From: Rhyacophila brunnea | Lineage: Eukaryota; Arthropoda; Insecta; Trichoptera; Rhyacophilidae | Length of the DNA: 64,000 bases | NCBI GenBank assembly: GCA_022495005.1 | Contig: JAGYXB010000176.1 | Location: 124,001 to 188,000, forward strand | Direction: 5' to 3' | Shown: positions 10,067-21,675 of the stretch, piece after piece | Numbering within the stretch: position 1 is the first letter of the stretch | Layout of the letters: every line of letters begins with the position of its first letter | The notes under the pieces: generated by a model | The model's input: only the letters and a program-made list of their open reading frames with translations | Told to the model about the DNA's origin: nothing | Databases searched by the model: none | Program-made: the position numbers and the translations under genes

Positions 10067-10729
10067 GAGCGGAATGCAGAAACATTTGTCATAACTAAAA
10101 TTTCCTTAGCAGAAAACACTATGCAGAAACATTGTCTTTAGTTAAGCTCATTTCTATTGAAAATAATTCCATATTCAAAAATTCTCTTTCCTATAGTTTA
10201 GGTAAATTATTTTATAATTGTTAAACGATGACAAAAATAAGACAACTGCATTTTATAAATACAATAACTATAAATACATATCATATAATATTACTACTAA
10301 TTATAACACCTAATAGTTTCCGTTATATCGTTTCCGATTCCACAGGCACCGCAAAATATTTTTTTAACATGGCAACACTAGCGTCAAGTGTCATTCTATC
10401 ATCTGGTATCTTGTATTTCTGCGGACTGGCGTATAAAAGTAAAATAATATTCTGCAAGTACATGCCAAGCGAATTAACACTATCAATATCCATATTGAGA
10501 TACATTGTTAAATGAATTTGAGTGTATGGACTGTTTTATAGACATGCGAATTTATTTTGACAGCAGCTGTCAGTGGTAAATGGTAATACAGAAGAAGGCG
10601 TGTTCATAACAAAAGTAGTCTATGGTTAAGGATTCCTTAACTCTATACTCAGGATTGTCTATAGTTAAGTCATGCTTTTCGGCGACTTATCCTTAGGATC
10701 GAAATCATAGATTGTGCATGCCGCTCTAA
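10064..10729. mobile_element. PIF/Harbinger-like MITE with TAA duplication
   Basis: The body 10067-10726 starts GAGCGGAATGCAGAAACA and ends TGTGCATGCCGCTC, whose complement is GAGCGGCATGCACA. It is flanked by TAA on both sides (10064-10066, 10727-10729). A 3-bp TAA/TTA duplication with GC-rich ends is typical of PIF/Harbinger. Overlapping frames inside (10228-10515 + and 10323-10505 -) show no recognisable transposase. Confidence 0.55.
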
Positions 10730-10903
10730 GTTGTTAATCACTTTCCGTGGGGATCACCATTATTTTGTAAGTGTTCGTTATTTTAAATATATTTAAATTT
10801 AGTATTACGTCCAACTACTAAGCTTAGTTTTTTTATATGCATATATAATTGATCAATAAACCCACAACTGTTTTCACAGTTGTTTATTGCTTCGTATCTA
10901 TTT

Positions 10904-11105
10904 TACTACGTTTTTCTTAGCTCGTATTCCTGTTTGTCCGGTGGTTGTTTATCCAGTACAAATCTTGCAATCAAGTTTTAACTAACTTCCCGACTAGCTA
11001 GATATTTGAAACTTTTAGAATATATCAAGAACACGATGCCAATGCATTCTTTTAATACTTTTAGCCATATTGAAGTAGACTTAAATTAGTTTTCAGTTAA
11101 TTCTG
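10904..11105 (-). repeat. MITE-A copy 2 (truncated)
   Basis: Begins TTACTACGTTTTTCTTAGCTC and runs to CAGTTAATTCTGTT, about half of the family. The break coincides with the adjoining MITE-B copy. Confidence 0.7.
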
Positions 11106-11106
11106 T

Positions 11107-11637
11107 TACCACCAAAGTTTCTCTGTCACACGTATTTGTTTTCATTGAAATAAAACTACAATTTTTACAGATGGTGTTAGTTAGTTATTAAAATTCGATT
11201 AAACCCTGCGAAAAGTAATAATAATAAAAGTAAGATAATAGTAAAAAATACTCGTCTATCTATAAAATAATATCTAAAATTATGCCATTTAACCATACGT
11301 CATCTTAGATATTTTATAGATAGAACAATATATTTTATCTAATATGGTTTGGTTTAGAAAGGGCTTAATTAATTTAAAAAACCAACCGACATCATAATAT
11401 TGTGTAATATGTATTATTAATTCAACGAAAAGAAATAAGTTAAAGTGTGCACTATTTCGTCGGATCGCCCATAGCATACCAAAACCATTATGGTCTGGTT
11501 AGGCAGGAAAAACTAAACAATACCATCAGTAAATTTTATTGTAGTCGTTCAATAAAAACAAATACGTATGACTGACTTAGTTTAATGTGCACTATTTATG
11601 TGGGATCATAGCAACCTGCATCCACCCTTTGCCACTG
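11107..11637. repeat. MITE-B (hAT-type) copy, left end lost
   Basis: The right terminus CACCCTTTGCCACTG (ends 11637) matches the hAT-type ends at 17.3 and 19.7 kb. Internal blocks GTGCACTATTT and CGTATTTGTTTTCATTGAA are shared. The left terminus is missing at the junction with MITE-A copy 2. Confidence 0.6.
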
Positions 11638-11760
11638 TACTCAAGTTTCAACAAACTTTGACTTACATTATGCAAGTATAGAAAGGGCATGGGAAATGTA
11701 TATTTTTAAAATATCAATTATTAAAACTAGATATACATTTAATTTATGAAGTAGGTACAA

Positions 11761-12147
11761 AATAATTATAAGATAAAAAGAACTTTGTATATACAACGTT
11801 TTTTAAATTCTGTTGAACCATATAAACTTGACTTGATTAGCTTAAACGATCAAAAAAAATTGTACTTGACATGTCATATTGATTTCCATAGTAACGCACT
11901 ATATATTAATAATTTAGTTGCTCATAATGGTGTCGAAATAACTTTTCATACAAAACAAAATTAACTGAGAATGAATTCAATTCTACTTAAAGGTGGCTAA
12001 AAGTATTAAAAAATGCATTGGCATCGTGTTCTGATATACTTATTCTAAAAGTTTTAAATATCTAGCTAATCGGGAAGTTAGTTAAAAATTAGTTAGGACA
12101 AAGAACCACCGGACAAATAAGAAAACGAGCTAAGAAAAACGTTGTTA
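11761..12147 (+). repeat. MITE-A copy 3
   Basis: Starts ATAAGATAAAAAGAACTTTG and ends GAGCTAAGAAAAACGTTGTT. It contains the conserved AACTTGACTTGATTAGCTTA block but lacks one internal segment found in other copies. Confidence 0.75.
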
Positions 12148-12401
12148 CAAACCTGATTCAAAATATTTATACCTATATTAAAAATAAAACTATTTTATAG
12201 ATAACTACACATTATATCTTTTAGATATTTTATCTATCGCTTCGATAAAATAATGTATTCTTCAATGTTTTATTATATTTAATTTCCAAAATTTTCATAT
12301 ATACCTATGTACTATGTAGTTGGTTTAGTTTATTTGAGTATACCTACAATGCCCATTTTTCACTATGTTGGCCTAGTCGGTACAGTAGCTGTCTTCGTAT
12401 T

Positions 12402-13205
12402 TATGTTACGCCGAATGTGCGATATTGACTATTACATGAAATCGGCAAAATTTTGACTAATTCATGTAATAGTCAAGCCCGTTGCTTTATTCATGAATTA
12501 GGTCAATTATCTGCCGAGTGCGTGAATTCGCCAGGGTATGGAATTCTTAAACTGTCAACATGACAGTAGAAAAAGTAAATTTAATACGGATGGTTTTATT
12601 AGTTATAATTGGACATAATATAATATTATTATTATTAGGTTAGGTTAGGTTAGGTTTTATTTTGTAATTCTGAATTCAACTGAATGTCCATTTTGAGGTT
12701 AGTTAACAAGTGTCAACAAACTATCACAAACAAACAATCGACCATTGCACGATTGATACCCAAGCACGAATCAAATCGCGAAAATACCTTTTAATAAAAT
12801 TCTTCCGTTATCATATTATACTTCTAGATTTTTTTGGGCATAGTAAATGGATATGAACGTCATTGTAGTTATTGATTGGTATATTTTTATATAATCAATG
12901 ACATTTGACACATTTGGTTAATTTGATAAGTTGTAAAAAACACCACCGGATCCCGACCATCTATTTTGACCGATCCATGAGCATTTGACACATTTGGTTT
13001 AGTCGCGAAAAACACCACCGTAACGCTACTATCTAATTTGCCCAATGCATGAACTAGTCAGAAAAATTACTGCCGAACTCACGCATTTGGCAGATATTTT
13101 GCCAAATTCATGACAACGAAGGCAACGGGCTTGCATTTTTCATGATTTAGGCAAAATTTTGCCCATTTCATGTTATAGTCAATTTCGCACATTCGGCGTA
13201 ACATA
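12402..13205. mobile_element. TA-flanked element with ~125-bp terminal inverted repeats
   Basis: The body 12404-13203 starts TGTTACGCCGAATGTGCG and ends in its reverse complement. The arms run about 125 bp at some 80% identity or better. TA lies on both sides, suggesting a Tc1/mariner-type non-autonomous element, although a different superfamily is possible. The interior has four TTAGGT units at 12635-12657. No transposase. Confidence 0.6.
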
Positions 13206-14266
13206 TACACGAAGCTGTGGGTCGCGAGTTAAAATCCGCGGTTGGTTAATAACAAATGCATGTTGTTTTTCAATGTGTATTTATTTGTTCCTTTGCAAGG
13301 ACTCAATGAACTGCTAAAGGGTTACCAATTATTCCTCTTAAAAAAAGTCTGTTAATACAATTCCATGCATAGGTACCATACATTGACGATAACAATGTTG
13401 ACCTGTTATTTCACACCCAAAATGCATTTCCCTCTATATCTATATAAAGCCTCCATTTTGAGGGTCACATTTATATAATATTATTTAAATAATAAAACCA
13501 CGCAAACAAACTGAACATGTCCTTGTGGGAAATCGACACCAAAAGCAATATGGCACCTTAGTACGTATTCCACGAACGCCGTACGAGCACAAAAACGCTA
13601 ACGTTGTAAACAGAGCCGAACCGAGAATTTAAGCTATACGGGTATTTGCTGTAACCGAAGGAAGTCAGATATTGCGGCGCAAAATTTGATATTATTTCCT
13701 ATAATATATTTTTATGTCTAGATGCAACCAATACGTATATAAAAGTGAAAATAAAAAAGCGTTAATGATTAAATTATTTACAAGCTCAGAGATCATACTA
13801 AAAGAGGTGCTTTCTTTGCGTATGGGAAATAGAAACTCAAATTTATTATTATTATCTTACTTATAAAATTTTATACCATCATCTTGCTTCTCAATACGAT
13901 TATCACATTTAAGCACAATATAGTTAACCATCTTTTATACTAAATTGACTAAACATATTGACTAAAAAAACCACTCTATATTTCAGCAATATATACTCCC
14001 GGTTTTGCCGTAAGCACATCGGCCAAAACAATATCTACCGATTGGATGACTACTACACTAAGTTGTTAATTCATAATATGTCTTCCATTTTCCTCTGACG
14101 TATATTGCGGAGATTATATGAATGATTAATGCTTTCCCACTCACACTTAAGCTTAGTTTTCGTTCAAGCCTTATTACAGAGCATATTATTAACTAGAGAA
14201 CCCGCCAAATGAAGCTGTCAGTACAAGTTTAATTTATATTGCGTGTGATAAAGTTTAAATGTCAAA
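13206..14266. other. Intergenic sequence
   Basis: AT-rich; a TATATAAA-like word near 13440 has no associated frame. Nothing else recognised. Confidence 0.4.
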
Positions 14267-14648
14267 TTAAGGCCATGCATTAGTTGAGGCACGGTCTAAA
14301 AAGATCGTTGCTAGGCGATGCGCGGACTGCGGGTCGCGGGTGCAAATGACACCTGTCAAACGAAATATTATTTTTCATATAAATCCAACATACGTTCATT
14401 TTATGTTCTGTTTATTGTTCTATTACTAACAATAATAATATATTCATTGACATGTTTTCTTTTTAAAGTAAATGGGTAACGTTTTTAGTCATCTTTACAC
14501 GATTTTAGAATTAATTGACCCGTCGCCATCACGCAGCAAAGTGACGTGCTTACGACTCGAGATTCTCTCAGTGAATGGCAGCGAGTCCAAAATTTCGTCG
14601 CGCCTACAGTTGGAAATTATTTGGCGTTTCACTGATGCGTCACCTTAA
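14267..14648. mobile_element. TTAA-flanked MITE (MITE-D) copy 1
   Basis: A 374-bp body (14271-14644) is bounded exactly by TTAA on each side. A second copy at 27.99-28.35 kb shares ATTCATTGACATGTTTTCTT, TAGTCATCTTTACACGATTT and the GGTCTAAAAAGATCG block, and is also bounded by TTAA. The ends are weakly inverted (GGCCATGCATTAG and, complemented, GGTGACGCATCAG). A piggyBac-type derivative is the best fit. Confidence 0.65.
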
Positions 14649-15244
14649 TGTGTGTTTGTGAACGGAAATGTAAATTGATTATATTTCATTCATATTTACC
14701 GTAGCTGTACTGACATAGCATAACAAGATACCTTGCATTAGTGTAACAAGCGTGAATCATCATTTAAATTTTGATTAAAAATATTTTAATATTACATTTA
14801 TGACACTATTAACGTTGGCAGTTCTTGGTTTCCTTCAATTCTCTTAAATCCTGAGCGATATAGCGCCGACGATCTCCAGTGGCTTTGACTGAGCATTCTT
14901 ATATCGGTTACGTATATCTTCCGGCATTCTATGCACGTGGCTGACTCAGAGCAGTCTTAATTTTCATTTACCACGTGATCTTTGACACTTTAACATGACC
15001 TCCAAATCGACGGCTTATTCTGCAAACCGGCTAACTCCATTTAGGAAAAATCTTAACTATCAAGCGGAATTTAACAATTCCATAAATACCCCTTTACACC
15101 TTTTATATATAAAGAAAATTAATATAAAGAGCGAAGTTGTTCTATTTACGATATTAGAAATCGGCACCTGCAGTTGAGTGTTGTGTGTAAAGAATAATAA
15201 CGCATTTATTTTAGAAGTTTGAGCATAGAAAACATGCTTTATAA
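14649..15244. other. Intergenic sequence
   Basis: One 60-codon frame (14995-15177) has no recognisable similarity. Nothing else is seen. Confidence 0.4.
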
Positions 15245-15454
15245 CAGAATTTGGTACTGTTCGGTTATCAGGAATACAGCGGAAAACACATTTTGAAAAT
15301 AGCCGATAAACTGGATTATTTGTTAAGTTAACCTAACCAAATATAACCTAACCCAACCTAACCTTACCCAAACTAAAAAATAATCCAGTATATCGGGTAT
15401 TTTCTAAATGTGTTTTCCGCTGTATTCCTGATAACCGAACAGTACCCAGAATTC
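15245..15454. mobile_element. Palindromic MITE with TTAGG-like loop
   Basis: The body 15253-15446 has ~70-nt arms starting GGTACTGTTCGGTTATCAGG, nearly perfectly inverted at the right end. The flanks CAGAATTT and CAGAATTC match at 7 of 8. The loop carries irregular TAACC/AACCTAACC motifs. An arm and loop fragment recurs at 40.53-40.58 kb. Confidence 0.7.
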
Positions 15455-16360
15455 CATTAAAATCTCATTTTTGGTCAAAAGTGTAGGTTTACAGATTAAT
15501 CAGTCGAAATGCCATATTCTTGAGCTGCCCAAAATATACTTTTCAATACACTCCTCTCAAAGATACCCAAATTAAATTTCTCTCATCATATTTGCATTCT
15601 GATCTAGACGTTCTTTTTTTACAACAGATGATTCGTCCTGCGACAGTGAGCAGAATATAAGTTTATGATCTGGAATTGATTTAGATCCAATAAAATATTA
15701 TATCCAAAATGAGTTTAACTTCTACAGTGCATGTCCTACATACACAAATCGACTCGCGAGTTCTTTGGCTGTAAAATATCTTAATACAGCTCTGGTTATA
15801 GGGAAAGTGTCTTGGGAGTAAAAACTTTGACAGAGACTCGTAATGCCTGGCGAGAGCTCGCGCTAGTCGAACAAGCCTCCAGTGGCTCGGCCGAGTTGAT
15901 TACTTGAACGTGTAAGAATTATATTACATTTCACGAATAGGGAAGAATAAAAAAATCGGAAAAAGTTTAAATACGCTCGAATGGCTATGACCTAGATCTA
16001 AAAATTTTGGTATATTGTGGACTTGCCTGCAGTTATTTATCTCTTCTTCATCACCTTCCTCGTGAGTCGTGATTAGGGTCACGGTCTCTCTGGAATACAG
16101 CAAAATTTTTCCTAACGTCCCACTTAGTTTTTTCATATTGCGTGTACGGATCATTAATTAACTCAGCTTAGCAATAAATTTTGAATACAAAAAAAAATAT
16201 TTGCTAAAATTTTACGTAGATAAATGAACTATCAAAGTCTACTATAAATATTATACTACTGTTATTGTGTGATTACTGTTGCAGTGTTATAAAAATATAT
16301 TGTGTAATTGAGAAATCATTACTTCTAAAGAAGATAGAGTATTTCCTGGAAGTGCAGTAT
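15455..16360. other. Intergenic sequence, possible short coding relic
   Basis: Around 15832-15905 a short + strand open stretch encodes TRNAWRELALVEQASSGSAE after a CAG, and ends at a stop. It resembles LINE C-termini only loosely. No other feature. Confidence 0.3.
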
Positions 16361-16627
16361 ATATGAGTGGTTCACAAGCATAGTGAACCAAGTCCATTCT
16401 GGTTAGTTTTGAGTAAGCTAGGTTCAAACATAATATTTGAGTATTTCTTATTCTGTAAGGGTATGATTCCCATTACATAATAACTTAAATGTGTACAAAC
16501 TAACACTTTATAATTGTAATCATGCCCTTACAGAATTATAAACACTCAAATTTATTATGTTTGAACCTAGCTTACTCAAAAAAAACCAGAATGGACTTGG
16601 TTCACTATGCTTGTGAATCACTCATAT
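16361..16627. repeat. Palindromic MITE, ~100-bp arms
   Basis: Left arm ATATGAGTGGTTCACAAGCA and onward is matched by an inverted right arm ending at 16627 with only a few changes. The loop is about 60 bp. The flanking duplication is not clear. No coding sequence. Confidence 0.75.
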
Positions 16628-16761
16628 GTAACAAACTATGTGAACACAATATGATATTATAATAATATATTGTAGGTATACCAGCATCTTAGAAGATCTA
16701 TTAAGGCGAGTTTACTGGGTGAACATATAATATAAGTCGCTGCTAACTGCGAATATTTCAG

Positions 16762-16873
16762 TCACCCGTGCATTGCAGTCTGCAATAATTGCAGACGAGA
16801 TTGATGTCTTTGGGAAAGACCAAAGAACCTGGGACAAAATGCAGGAACTTACAAATTTGACAAAAGCCGCAAA
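16762..16873 (+). CDS. Candidate internal exon of an unidentified host gene
   Basis: A 112-nt block is preceded by TGCTAACTGCGAATATTTCAG, which offers a branch-point-like CTAAC about 20 nt before a CAG acceptor. It is followed by GTAGGT, a plausible donor. Only one of three frames stays open. It gives 37 codons with protein-like composition, including ALQSAIIADEIDVFGKDQRT and WDKMQELTNLTKAA. I do not recognise the protein. No second exon was identified nearby. It could also be a relic of a mobile-element protein. Confidence 0.35.
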
Positions 16874-16904
16874 GTAGGTTTAAAACTATATAAATCTAGC
16901 TGAT

Positions 16905-17060
16905 AAAAGTAATTTATTTATTTAAGAATGCAAAACATTGTGGACATAACAAATCTAAATTCAAGACGTACACAACATGAGATTTACATTATAACAAATA
17001 TTAACCTCACAAGAGAGAACAAGAGAATGTAGAATATAATAATAATAATAACAGAAGAAC
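16905..17060. repeat. Repeat E copy 2 (LINE tail-like)
   Basis: TTTATTTATTTAAGAATGCA and ACAACATGAGATTTACATTA match the repeat at 8.48 kb, again with an AAATAAATAAA-type tail on the minus strand. Confidence 0.55.
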
Positions 17061-17318
17061 AACAAGTAATGATAAACTGCTTTGCTAAACCAAAAGTGAC
17101 TTACGATAGTGCATATTGGGTATTAGCGCGGAAAGTCCAGAAAAGAAACCAGAACATTTCTAAATTATTGCTTTCATTTCTGTCTATGTGGTTATAGGAA
17201 TGCAGCACTTTGGAGACATATGGAATTAATGATTTTTAAACATTCGACCAACCCATTAAGTCTGAAAATATATTATCAAGACTGCAATCTGATTGGGGTT
17301 TATTTGAAGCAAGGTTTA

Positions 17319-17794
17319 CAGTATTGCATTGGCGAAGGGTGGAAGTAGGCTGTTAAGATCCATCAAAAATAGTGCACACTTTTTTATTCATACTTATTTG
17401 TTTAAGTTGGATTAAGAATATATTATAATATACTAGGTACACAAGTCATTATTGGTTCATTTGTTTAAATTCAATAACCCTTGTCTAAAGCAAACTGTAA
17501 TACATAACAATATTAGGTTGGTATTAATTCTATCTATAAAATATCCAAAGTCATGTATGAATTAATTGCATAATTTTAGATATTTTATTAATAGACGAGT
17601 ATTTTTTGACTAATATCTATTGTGGCTTGGTTTTCGCAGGGTTTAATTTCATTTTATAAACTAACCAACAGCATCTGTAAATAATTGTAGTTTTATTTCA
17701 ATGAAAACAAATACGTATGACTGAGAAACTTTGGTGTGCACTATTTATAGCGGATCTTAACAGCCTACCTCCACTCTTCGCTACTGCAGTATTG
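17319..17794. mobile_element. Complete hAT-type MITE-B with 8-bp duplication
   Basis: The body 17327-17786 (460 bp) has inverted ends CATTGGCGAAGGGTGGA and, complemented, CAGTAGCGAAGAGTGGA. Identity continues through GTAGGCTGTTAAGATCC. It is flanked by perfect CAGTATTG copies (17319-17326 and 17787-17794). An 8-bp duplication and CAG ends identify a hAT derivative. It has no transposase. Confidence 0.85.
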
Positions 17795-19714
17795 TACCAT
17801 GCACATTATTGCTCTACGCTTAGCGTGTACCAGCAATCATTAATCATTTATCATTATTTAGATTATCACGTAAAATCAAATAAAGTAGTCAATAATCAAG
17901 ATGTTTTAAAATTTAATGCTAATAATATTGCATGTGGTTAGGTACAAATTTATTGTACCATATTGAAAACGTTCTGGAATCGGTATACAAAGTCGTGCAC
18001 ATACAATAGGTTCGTAATATTTCTTAGACTGATTTTTTTTTTGAAATGACATCTAAATAAACGAAAAAAATTAAAATAAAATCATTTTAACGGGGAAAAC
18101 TGAACAAAGTGCTGTTGAGATATTACCAGGGGGACATAAATGAAAAAATGAACCATAACATTTGTTGAAAAGACGCTAGAAATCCGAACAGAATTTAATA
18201 CGTAGGTACCAGGCGCTCAGAAAACCAAAGAGGTGGTGTAAAAATACAAAAAAACATCTTTTGTCCTTTGTGTTTCCCGGGAAAAAGTGAGAGACGGCGA
18301 CATTGGAAATGGCTGTGATGCGAGATTACGCCGTTAAGATGGATTCGTTCGAAGACGAAATTGAAGGGGGGGAGAAGTGCCGCCAGATGTCACCGGACGC
18401 GGTCAGGCGGAAAAAAGACGACAAAGGTTTGAGTCTCCGCTAGATTATATTATATTGCTTTTTTCCGATTGTGTGCCAAAAGTACTTGGAATTGATGGAT
18501 TTTTATTATTTTTCTTGGCTGTGATTTCGTTTCAATTTGTTTTCTGTGCCTCTACTAACTGTACTTAATATTTAATTTAGTGTCGTTCACAAAACATGTA
18601 AGGTCATTAATAAAAAAATTGATTAAAAAGACTTTTTTTTAGTAAAAGCGATCTTTGTAATTTTCTGCTATCTTTTATGAAAGGTTAGCGAACAAATAAT
18701 TATTATTGTATAACATTCCCTATCGAACCAGTCTAGATAACCAACAATTTGAACGTTGAGCCACTTACAGATGTAATATTGTATTCAAGAGAATTTTTTG
18801 TATGTACTGTCATACCCATGATTATTGGGCCTCTCCCGATAGATTAAATTAATTATTAGGTATAACCATGTCATCTGACCTCCTAGTCAACAATGGGCGT
18901 ACGTACGTCCAAAATTCCTTGATTAACTGTCAAAATGTTTAACATGTACTCAGCACGTAAGAATTGTATCTATCTAATAATTATAATTATAGTATATCAG
19001 ATAAGAATGTGATTTGCCGAATAAAAGAGACGAAAGCCAGAGAAATTTAATAATAAGGAGTATGTAAGAGAAAGATGGCAACACTGTTGAGAGAAAGAAG
19101 AGAGTAAAGGGTTGCGATTTTTAAAAAACGGAAAACACTGGCCCTCACGACTCGGAGAGTAAAACAAATAAAAATTGAGCATAGAAATGAAAAATGGGAT
19201 ACGGAGTGAAAGGACATAATTGTGAACGATTAATTATTAATAACGAAACTAAAATTAGTGCATAAAACATTGGAAGTGTAACTAACTAACACGTGTAATC
19301 TAAAAAAATATAAACCGAATATAATAAAACGAGTTTCATTTAACCCTACCATGAAACAGATACCAATTTAGTTTTAATTTTTGTGAATCCAACCATCCCA
19401 CCAACATCTCGAGCTAGCCACCAGGTCCCGGGATATCTCAGTACCTACCTCTGCAGCCCTCTTTTAGCTGATTTATGAGTGGAATAAATCATATTTTTCA
19501 TTATGGAAAATGTGGCCGAAGTATGCAATGTTTTGCGTTTGATAATTAAAACCTAATAAAACTTCTACATATTTTGATCGGACAGAAAATAATTATATGG
19601 ACTATAAACTAAAACTAAATTATATGACAGTGAAGCTAACACGATGCTACTAAGATTATTGCTGACCTGCATGTTATTTATTTTCGTTTATAGCCAAACA
19701 TAACGCTGGTGTTG
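17795..19714. other. Intergenic sequence
   Basis: Short frames at 18377-18568 (+) and 18997-19182 (-) are not recognisable. The 18290-18440 stretch is richer in GC and purines than its surroundings and could be an old coding relic. Confidence 0.4.
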
Positions 19715-20635
19715 CCGTATGTCAGTGGCGAAGGGTGACTTTTTGAAAGAGGTAGGCTGTGGGAGTAACCATGCTTGTCAGATATATTTGCGGGAAATAA
19801 GAAGCTAACCCAATATTACTACTGATGAATAGGTACTCTAAAACGAAGAATTATCAAAAGCTTAATTGGTTTGTGATAATTAGTTCCTAAAAATAAGCAA
19901 TTAGTTTGAATTACTTATGTATTTTCCTAAACATTTATAAACGTAACATACGCTCAAAATATATTACCTATCATCTTTGAAAATTTCCGTTGTTGTTTAT
20001 ATATTATGCTCCATAACAATTTATAATTTAACCCGTAAAACTAGACATTTTAAAATACTTCTATATTTAAAACACAGACTTAGGTAGGTACAATATCATA
20101 AATCTAAATTGTCTAATGAGTGAACTAATAAATAAATAAAAATCACGAGATAAATTATTTTATATTTTTAACAACAATCAATACATATTTATGTGATTGA
20201 ATCCCATAGAAATTATTTTTTCAATTATCTTCTTATTAATTATTTTGAATAAATGTGCTCTCGCGACGTAAGCGCTAACGAAACAACTTCTACATTTGTA
20301 TGCGGGACGCCAGATATTTTGAAATAATGAGAAAAAAACTTCATATTGAAAAACCCGTCGATTCACGCGAAAATAATTATGTACAATATGTGAAGCGAAA
20401 CGCGGTGTGTTCTATTTTTTTAAACTTTCAAGAGATGGCGTAGATGGTGCTTATTGAAATATGGGAAAAGATCGTAAAATTATGACAATTATACGATAGA
20501 TGTCTTTGGGCATATTGAATAATATTATTATTTGTGATTATAGAAATACGTCAACATGAAAATAAAAAATATTTTTCTTAAGAAGGTAGGCTTTAAATAA
20601 TCGCCTAGTATGGAGTCTTCGCCACTGCCGTATGT
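19715..20635. mobile_element. hAT non-autonomous element, 905 bp
   Basis: The body 19723-20627 starts CAGTGGCGAAG and ends CTTCGCCACTG, flanked by perfect CCGTATGT copies (19715-19722, 20628-20635). GGTAGGCTG lies near both ends, as in MITE-B. The interior differs and encodes no recognisable transposase. Confidence 0.85.
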
Positions 20636-21469
20636 TATGTACATAATATTAAATTCAGTCAATTGCATAATATACTATTATTAAAATGTGCAGATATTGT
20701 CAAGATCAATTTGTGGTGAACAATGAACTTTTGATGCACATAAAAGTATTTGCCAAAGATGCACTGAGATCATAAACGCATTAACGCGATAGATGTAAAA
20801 AATTATAATTATTTTAAATATTTAGATATGAATCGCTAAAAAGCTCCTCACAGTAAGAAAAAGTTCAAAAATCTACCCACACAGTCTACTTACTACATAA
20901 AAAAGCAGGCCGTGTCAACCTAGAGGAGTGCCTCCATTTTTTTATCTGACGGCACACTGACAAAGTGGAACTATTTCGTGGCACACCAAATAAAAATCGA
21001 AATATTTTACTAGTGATTGATTGATTTTGAGAAAGAATTATGTCAAAATTAGATAAACAAGCACCCGACTTAAATTTCATTTCTATGAGCGCTTAGAAAG
21101 TTTATTCGTAAAGATATAACGATCCAAACGGCGATAGAGATTTAAAGGAAATAATGGTAAATAGAGGATATCGACTCCAATCCAGTCTCTAGCTCAAAAA
21201 AATTTGTAAACTGAAAAGCTTTGTGAACAGGATTGTATTGCATGCCTATTGAATTCATTTACCCTGTTATTAACAGGTATATATCTATTTATTTACCTAC
21301 ACTGTTAATATCAGAATAATATCTGAGAAGGGACAATCGTTGGACAAATTTAGTCATCCAGTGATACCCAAGAATTGAAAAACGTCCGCAAGGTAGATTT
21401 ACTGTCCAACAAGAACTTCTTGGCTACGTGTTAAAACTGTGAACTAACAAGCTCCTCTCATTTAGTCGA
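20636..21469. other. Intergenic sequence, hAT-like GGCACAC motifs
   Basis: The minus frame 20886-21080 is not recognised. TGACGGCACACTGAC and TTCGTGGCACACC near 20950-20990 resemble internal sequence of hAT derivatives, but I could not find paired ends. Confidence 0.35.
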
Positions 21470-21675
21470 CGACAGCGCCTTCCGGCTTGTGCCTTAATCT
21501 TCTTGTTGGACTGTAGAGGCCGCTGGATCAACGAAATGATAGTTCTGCATTAAGTTCTAAGTTCTGCGGAAGTACGTGGCAACGTAACGCACAGGACCGA
21601 GAGAAGTGGAATTAGCTTGTAGAGGCCTTCATCCAGCAGTGGATAGATTCAAGCTGATGATGATAATGATATATG
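21470..21675 (+). repeat. LINE 3' terminus with GATGAT tail
   Basis: CGAGAGAAGTGGAATTAGCT then GGCCTTCATCCAGCAGTGGA and a GATGATGATAATGAT tail form a typical end of an insect LINE (RE-K-W and F-I-Q-Q-W-I in frame). Only the end is present. Related ends lie at 8.27-8.43 kb. Confidence 0.6.

Noticed and set aside
12635..12657. Interstitial telomere or chromosome end
   Set aside because: Only four TTAGGT units, inside an inverted-repeat element.
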